The translations under genes and the position numbers were made by a program. Shown here piece after piece: positions 6,433 to 9,448 of a DNA stretch of 9,448 nucleotides. Each line of letters begins with the position of its first letter. Position 1 is the stretch's first letter. Source of the stretch: Burkholderiaceae bacterium (lineage in GTDB: Bacteria > Pseudomonadota > Gammaproteobacteria > Burkholderiales > Burkholderiaceae); assembly GCA_017998575.1 (NCBI GenBank), contig JAGOCV010000151.1:1-9448 (forward strand), in the 5' to 3' direction. Below the pieces are notes generated by a model. It saw only the letters and a program-made list of their open reading frames with translations. It did no database searches and was not told the origin of the DNA.

Positions 6433-6834
6433 ATGACCGAAGCGCCAGGGCCTGACGGCCTCATCCTTTTCGGCCACGGCTCGCGCGATGCCGGCTGGCA
6501 CGCGCCCATGCAGGCCGTGGCCCGGCGCGTCAGCCAGCTGGAGCCCGGCCTCCAGGTGATCTGCGCCTACCTCGAACTCACCTCGCCCGACCTGCCCACG
6601 GCCGCCGCCACGCTGGTGTCGGCGGGCGCGCGCACGATCCGGGTGCTGCCCGTCTTCCTGGGCATGGGCCGCCATGCGCGCGAAGACTTGCCCGCGCTCG
6701 TCGAATCAGTGCGCAGCCAGTGGCCCGACGTGCGCTTCGATCTGCGGCCAGCGGTGGGCACGGATCGGCGCGTCACCGACCTTCTGGCTGCGCTGGCGCT
6801 GGAGAATGAAAAGGCCGTTCGCAACGCCCCTTAG
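6433..6834 (+). CDS. CbiX/SirB-type sirohydrochlorin chelatase
   Basis: A 133-residue protein of the short CbiX/SirB class II chelatase family, which inserts Co2+ or Fe2+ into sirohydrochlorin. The short form forms homodimers. LILFGHGSRD (10-19) supplies the first metal-binding histidine (H15), and VLPVFLGMGRHAREDLP (71-87) supplies the second (H81) in the conserved LxxGxHxxxDLP-like context. There is no His-rich tail such as some cobalt enzymes carry. Metal choice cannot be read from sequence. Because it lies just before cysB, an iron-chelatase role making sirohaem for sulfite reductase is my inference; cobalt for cobalamin synthesis is the alternative. ATG at 6433 is 4 bases after the lptG stop with only a weak upstream purine run, which suggests translation coupled to lptG. 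Confidence 0.85.
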   Translation: MTEAPGPDGLILFGHGSRDAGWHAPMQAVARRVSQLEPGLQVICAYLELTSPDLPTAAATLVSAGARTIRVLPVFLGMGRHAREDLPALVESVRSQWPDVRFDLRPAVGTDRRVTDLLAALALENEKAVRNAP

Positions 6835-6836
6835 AT

Positions 6837-6849
6837 TTATGATGCATAA
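6837..6849. repeat. TTATG-N3-CATAA inverted repeat
   Basis: TTATG (6837-6841) and CATAA (6845-6849) are perfect 5-base arms around ATG. They overlap both -10-like hexamers before cysB, so a protein bound here could block transcription. Confidence 0.35.
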
Positions 6850-6864
6850 TGATTTGGATCATTA
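6847..6864. repeat. 18-base inverted repeat TAATGAT-N4-ATCATTA before cysB
   Basis: TAATGAT (6847-6853) is a perfect inverted repeat of ATCATTA (6858-6864) across TTGG. It ends 13 bases before the cysB start codon, just downstream of the -10-like hexamers. Position and symmetry suit a repressor operator, possibly for CysB itself. The centre falls between two bases, so it is not an exact LysR T-N11-A box. Confidence 0.5.
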
Positions 6865-6871
6865 GCTTGAA

Positions 6872-6883
6872 ATTCATATGAAT
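6872..6883. repeat. 12-base perfect palindrome over the cysB start codon
   Basis: ATTCATATGAAT is a perfect palindrome that includes the cysB ATG (6878-6880). It could be part of a protein-binding site together with the two repeats upstream. With no loop it is unlikely to act as an RNA hairpin. Confidence 0.35.
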
Positions 6884-7819
6884 CTGCATCAGTTCCGGTT
6901 TGTGCAGGAAGCCGTCCGGCGCAATCTCAACCTGACGGAGGCCGCAAAGGCGCTGCACACCTCGCAGCCCGGCGTCTCCAAGGCCATCATCGAACTGGAA
7001 GAAGAGTTGGGCGTCGAGATCTTCGCGCGCCACGGCAAGCGCCTCAAGCGCGTGACCGAGCCCGGCGAGCACGTGCTCAAGAGCATCGAACTCATCATGC
7101 GGGAGGTGGGCAATCTCAAGCGCATCGGCGAGCAGTTCAGCGCACAGGACAGCGGCACGCTCTCCATCGCCACCACCCACACCCAGGCGCGCTACGTGCT
7201 GCCGGTTCCGGTGGCCAAGCTGCGCGAGGCCTATCCCAAGGTGAACGTCAGCCTGCACCAGGGCTCGCCTGATCAGGTGGCGCGCATGGTGATCGACGAA
7301 ATCGCCGAGATCGGCATCGCCACCGAATCGCTGGCGGATTACAGCGAACTGGTCACCCTGCCCTGCTACGAGTGGCAGCACGCGCTGGTGGTGCCACGCG
7401 ACCATCCGCTCGCACAGTCGGAGCGGCTCACGCTCGACGACCTGGCGGCCGAACCCATCATCACCTACCACCCTTCTTTCACCGGCCGCACGCGCATCGA
7501 CCAGGCCTTCGCCGCCAAGAAGCTTGCGCCGCGCATTGCGCTCGAGGCCATCGACTCGGACGTGATCAAGACCTATGTGCGGCTGGGACTGGGGCTGGGC
7601 ATCGTGGCCGAAATGGCGGTCCGCGACGAAACCAACGGCGATCTGGTCGTGCGCCCGCTCGGCCATCTCATTGGTACGAACGTGGCGCGGGTCGCTTTCA
7701 AGAAAGGCGCCTACCTGCGCAACTTCGTGTTCCGCTTCGCCGAACTGCTGAGCGACCGCCTCGACCGCAACCTGATCGGCAAGGCACTGTCCGGCCATGC
7801 GGCGGACTACGACCTATGA
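6878..7819 (+). CDS. cysB: LysR-family sulfur assimilation regulator CysB
   Basis: A 313-residue LysR-type regulator of the CysB/Cbl branch (E. coli CysB has 324). In enterics CysB activates sulfate uptake and cysteine synthesis genes with N-acetylserine and represses its own gene. The winged-helix DNA-binding domain covers about 1-60 (LTEAAKALHTSQPGVSKAI, 19-37), a linker helix about 61-88, and the effector domain about 92-300. The ligand-pocket residues described for Klebsiella CysB are all here at the same numbers: T100, T102, Q103, T149, W166 and T202. ATG at 6878 gives the family N-terminus MNLHQFRFVQEAVRRNLNLT; upstream ATGs in this frame hit a TAG at 6863. No Shine-Dalgarno is visible. 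It overlaps the following aminotransferase start by ATGA. The palindromes before it suggest autoregulation. Cbl or another CysB paralogue is the main alternative. Confidence 0.93.
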   Translation: MNLHQFRFVQEAVRRNLNLTEAAKALHTSQPGVSKAIIELEEELGVEIFARHGKRLKRVTEPGEHVLKSIELIMREVGNLKRIGEQFSAQDSGTLSIATTHTQARYVLPVPVAKLREAYPKVNVSLHQGSPDQVARMVIDEIAEIGIATESLADYSELVTLPCYEWQHALVVPRDHPLAQSERLTLDDLAAEPIITYHPSFTGRTRIDQAFAAKKLAPRIALEAIDSDVIKTYVRLGLGLGIVAEMAVRDETNGDLVVRPLGHLIGTNVARVAFKKGAYLRNFVFRFAELLSDRLDRNLIGKALSGHAADYDL

Positions 7820-9000
7820 ATTCATCTCCGGCAGCGGCCCGCACACCGCAACTTCAGACCAAGTTTCCCACCATCGGCACCACCATCTTCACGGTGATGT
7901 CGCAGCTGGCCGCCGAGACGGGTGCGGTCAACCTGGGCCAGGGCTTCCCCGATTTCGACTGCGACCCGAAGCTGGTGGCCGCCGTGGCAGACGCCATGGC
8001 ACGAGGCCTGAACCAGTATCCGCCCATGACGGGAGCCGCGCCGCTGCGCGAGGCCATCGCCGCCAAGATCGAAGCACTCTACGGCCGCCACTACGACGCC
8101 GCCGCGGAGATCACCGTCACGGCCGGCGCCACGCAGGCGATCATCACGGCCATCCTCGCGGTGGTGCGGCCCGGCGACGAAGTCATCGTGCTCGACCCGT
8201 GCTATGACAGCTACGTGCCCAACATCGAGCTGGCCGGCGGCCGCGCCGTGCGGGTGCCGCTCATGCCCGGCACCTTCCGCCCCGACTTCGACCGCATCGC
8301 CGCAGCCATCGGCCCGAAGACGCGCGCGATCATCGTCAACACGCCGCACAACCCCAGCGGCACGGTGTGGACCGAGGCCGAGATGCGCCGGCTCGACGAG
8401 TTGCTGGCCCCCACCGAGGTGCTACTCATCAGCGACGAGGTGTACGAGCACATGGTGTTCGATGGCCAGGCGCACCAGAGCGTGGCGCGCTTTCCGGGCC
8501 TGGCGGCGCGGGCCTTCATCGTGTCGAGCTTCGGCAAGACCTACCACGTCACGGGCTGGAAGGTGGGTTTCGTGGCCGCCCCGGGCGCACTCTCGGCCGA
8601 ATTCCGCAAGGTGCACCAGTTCAACGTGTTCACGGTGAACACGCCAGTGCAGCACGGCCTGGCGCAGTACATGGCCGACCCGGCGCCCTATCTCGACCTG
8701 CCGGCCTTCTACCAACGCAAGCGCGACCTGTTCCGCGACGGCCTGACGCAGACCCGCTTGCGGCTGCTGCCCGGCGAAGGCACCTACTTCCAGTGCGTAG
8801 ACATCTCCGACCTCGCCGTGCCGGAAGCCAGGCTGCCCGAAGCCGATTTCTGCCAGTGGCTCACGCGCGAGATCGGCGTGGCGGCCATACCGCTTTCGGC
8901 GTTCTACGGTGACAGTTTCGACCAGCGCGTGGTGCGCTTTTGCTTCGCCAAGAAGGACGAGACGCTGCGCGCCGCACTGTCGCGTCTGGCCCGCCTCTGA
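7816..9000 (+). CDS. PLP-dependent aminotransferase, class I/II, methionine-transaminase-like (YbdL type)
   Basis: A 394-residue fold-type I aminotransferase close in length and layout to E. coli YbdL (386), an enzyme preferring methionine, histidine and phenylalanine. The PLP lysine is K241 in SSFGKTYHVTGWKVGF. Other cofactor and substrate residues are N179 in NTPHNPSG, D207 and Y210 in ISDEVY, and R374 in VVRFCFAK, which binds the substrate carboxylate. The start of the fold, AVNLGQGFPDFDCDP (37-51), and NQYPPMTGAAPLREAI (66-81) are typical of the YbdL/kynurenine aminotransferase group. ATG at 7816 overlaps the cysB stop as ATGA, so the two are almost certainly cotranslated. A role in methionine or 2-oxo-4-methylthiobutanoate metabolism fits the CysB link but is inferred; kynurenine or aromatic transamination is possible. 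Confidence 0.9.
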   Translation: MNSSPAAARTPQLQTKFPTIGTTIFTVMSQLAAETGAVNLGQGFPDFDCDPKLVAAVADAMARGLNQYPPMTGAAPLREAIAAKIEALYGRHYDAAAEITVTAGATQAIITAILAVVRPGDEVIVLDPCYDSYVPNIELAGGRAVRVPLMPGTFRPDFDRIAAAIGPKTRAIIVNTPHNPSGTVWTEAEMRRLDELLAPTEVLLISDEVYEHMVFDGQAHQSVARFPGLAARAFIVSSFGKTYHVTGWKVGFVAAPGALSAEFRKVHQFNVFTVNTPVQHGLAQYMADPAPYLDLPAFYQRKRDLFRDGLTQTRLRLLPGEGTYFQCVDISDLAVPEARLPEADFCQWLTREIGVAAIPLSAFYGDSFDQRVVRFCFAKKDETLRAALSRLARL

Positions 9001-9011
9001 GCCACTGCGGG

Positions 9012-9050
9012 CCGGGCGATGCGCCCGGTGTGTAAGACTGGGCGCACACC
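9012..9050 (+). repeat. Overlapping, mutually exclusive inverted repeats after the aminotransferase gene
   Basis: Three perfect stems share bases: CCGGGCG/CGCCCGG (9012-9018 with 9022-9028), TGCGCCC/GGGCGCA (9020-9026 with 9040-9046), and GGTGTG/CACACC (9027-9032 with 9045-9050). The second cannot form alongside either of the others, and the first and third also share two bases. No T-tract follows, so this is not a standard intrinsic terminator. It may end the lptF-to-aminotransferase transcript or form part of a DUF3309 leader. Confidence 0.4.
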
Positions 9051-9086
9051 TGGTCACGCCGTCGGCCGTCTCGCAACATGAGTGAT

Positions 9087-9117
9087 CTCGGGAAACATTG
9101 GCACATCACAACCCGAG
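9087..9117 (+). promoter_or_regulatory. Possible hairpin masking the DUF3309 ribosome-binding site
   Basis: CTCGGG (9087-9092) can pair with CCCGAG (9112-9117) around a 19-base loop, plus a possible U-G pair at 9086/9118. The right arm covers the first half of the Shine-Dalgarno GAGGAG (9115-9120). If formed, it would limit translation of the small protein until opened. The stem is short and the regulatory reading is inferred. Confidence 0.35.
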
Positions 9118-9120
9118 GAG
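9115..9120 (+). promoter_or_regulatory. Ribosome-binding site of the DUF3309 gene
   Basis: GAGGAG sits 6 bases before ATG at 9127, an ideal spacing. It selects this start over the upstream in-frame ATG at 9082, which has no such site. Confidence 0.8.
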
Positions 9121-9126
9121 TTCACC

Positions 9127-9285
9127 ATGTCCCTGTCGCTCATCCTGATCATCATCCTGGTTCTCATCCTGATCGGCGCGCTGCCGACCTGGGGCCACAG
9201 CAAGAGCTGGGGCTACGGCCCGAGCGGCGGCATCGGCCTCGTGCTGGTGGTGCTGCTGATCCTGGCCCTGATGGGTAGGATCTGA
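9127..9285 (+). CDS. DUF3309 family small membrane protein
   Basis: A 52-residue hydrophobic peptide of the DUF3309 family, whose function is unknown. It has a first hydrophobic segment at about 2-18, the family's conserved centre GALPTWGHSKSWGYGPSGG (17-35), and a second hydrophobic segment at about 36-49 ending in GRI. Two short membrane passes joined by a Gly/Trp/Ser-rich loop are likely. The start at ATG 9127 has a strong Shine-Dalgarno and gives the normal family length. It stands alone between a repeat-rich leader and a strong terminator, so it is probably a separate transcription unit. I see no convincing promoter hexamers upstream. Family recognition is from memory of the central motif. 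Confidence 0.88.
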   Translation: MSLSLILIIILVLILIGALPTWGHSKSWGYGPSGGIGLVLVVLLILALMGRI

Positions 9286-9288
9286 CGG

Positions 9289-9307
9289 TGCGGCCGTAGC
9301 GGCCGCA
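9289..9307. repeat. 8-bp-stem inverted repeat after DUF3309
   Basis: TGCGGCCG (9289-9296) pairs perfectly with CGGCCGCA (9300-9307) across a TAG loop, 3 bases after the DUF3309 stop. It directly precedes the terminator hairpin, repeating the arrangement seen at 413-468. Confidence 0.55.
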
Positions 9308-9309
9308 AG

Positions 9310-9339
9310 AAAACGGGGCGCCTGCGGGCGCCCCGTTTT
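9310..9339. terminator. Strong bidirectional rho-independent terminator
   Basis: A perfect 13-bp stem, AAAACGGGGCGCC (9310-9322) with GGCGCCCCGTTTT (9327-9339), and a TGCG loop. T-runs occur on both strands, so it can end the DUF3309 transcript and that of the minus-strand gene arriving from the right. Confidence 0.9.
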
Positions 9340-9359
9340 CATTAGGGCCGGCGCCTGGC

Positions 9360-9448
9360 TCAGCGGTGGATCAGCGCCCAGGCCTTGTCCAGCCGCTTGA
9401 TGCTCACAGGCTGAGGCGTGCGAAGTTCCTGGGCGAACAGACTCACGC
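9360..9448 (-). CDS. C-terminal end of an unidentified minus-strand gene (partial)
   Basis: The minus-strand frame stopping with TGA at 9360-9362 is open to the window edge and gives the last 28 complete codons of a protein, ending IKRLDKAWALIHR. The codon choice (mostly G or C in third position) and a terminator 20 bases past the stop make it a real gene end. The fragment is too short to name: it shows a basic, helical-looking tail and no recognisable motif. Confidence 0.6.
   Translation of the reverse strand, partial: VSLFAQELRTPQPVSIKRLDKAWALIHR

Larger units (their letters stand above)
6835..6877 (+). promoter_or_regulatory. AT-rich spacer before cysB, probable promoter/operator region
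   Basis: These 43 bases are conspicuously AT-rich within a GC-rich window. TATGAT (6838-6843) and CATAAT (6845-6850) each match the -10 consensus at five of six positions, but no good -35 lies at the right distance. The spacer holds several inverted repeats, listed separately. A LysR-family gene commonly represses itself through a site next to its own start, so an autoregulatory operator is a reasonable inference. No Shine-Dalgarno is seen before cysB. Confidence 0.5.

Noticed and set aside
5007..6509. Minus-strand 500-codon frame opposite lptF/lptG
   Set aside because: Its translation is rich in His, Gln and Arg with no domain features, and it lies opposite two convincing LPS transport genes.
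7372..7815. N-terminal extension of the aminotransferase into cysB
   Set aside because: The extra 148 codons are an out-of-frame, Arg/Ala-rich reading of cysB. ATG at 7816 gives the normal family length and the usual stop-start overlap.
9098..9114. TTGGCAC before DUF3309 as a sigma-54 promoter
   Set aside because: The -24-like TGGCAC is present, but the TTGC element expected five bases further on is missing (AACC instead), and the site lies too close to the start codon.

Overview
This is a GC-rich, gene-dense stretch of ordinary chromosome from a betaproteobacterium, most likely Burkholderiales and probably Comamonadaceae-like. That placement rests on gene order (a pepA-holC block divergent from lptF-lptG), on the protein sequences recalled for LptF and CysB, and on the GC-rich codon use. 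No database search was possible. There are no rRNA, tRNA, CRISPR, insertion-sequence or phage features.

Layout. Positions 16-414 (+) hold a YbaN/DUF454 inner-membrane protein. It converges on a minus-strand gene for a periplasmic branched-chain amino acid-type binding lipoprotein (500-1693), with a two-hairpin terminator region between them. A 214-base spacer follows, then a minus-strand cluster transcribed pepA (2718-4205), holC (2255-2689), and a 116-residue protein of unknown function (1908-2258) whose start overlaps the holC stop. Only 25 bases separate the start codons of pepA and lptF. The plus strand then carries lptF (4231-5325), lptG (5322-6428), a CbiX/SirB-type chelatase (6433-6834), cysB (6878-7819) and a class I/II aminotransferase (7816-9000), all overlapping or closely spaced. 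A 126-base spacer rich in inverted repeats leads to a 52-residue DUF3309 membrane peptide (9127-9285). A long hairpin terminator follows, then the C-terminal tail of an unidentified minus-strand gene running off the window.

How the genes fit together. LptF and LptG are the membrane subunits of the LptB2FG lipopolysaccharide exporter. The three genes after them form a plausible sulfur-assimilation group: a chelatase that could put iron into sirohydrochlorin to make sirohaem for sulfite reductase, the CysB regulator with all six ligand-pocket residues I could check, and an aminotransferase resembling methionine/2-oxo-4-methylthiobutanoate transaminases. The short spacer before cysB is strikingly AT-rich and contains three inverted repeats, so it is the best regulatory candidate here. 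PepA and HolC keep the arrangement seen in many proteobacteria.

I found no wholly new system. The items most worth a second look are the palindrome cluster before cysB, the compressed pepA/lptF divergent start region with no visible ribosome-binding site for lptF, the small holC-coupled protein, and the possible Shine-Dalgarno-masking hairpin before DUF3309.
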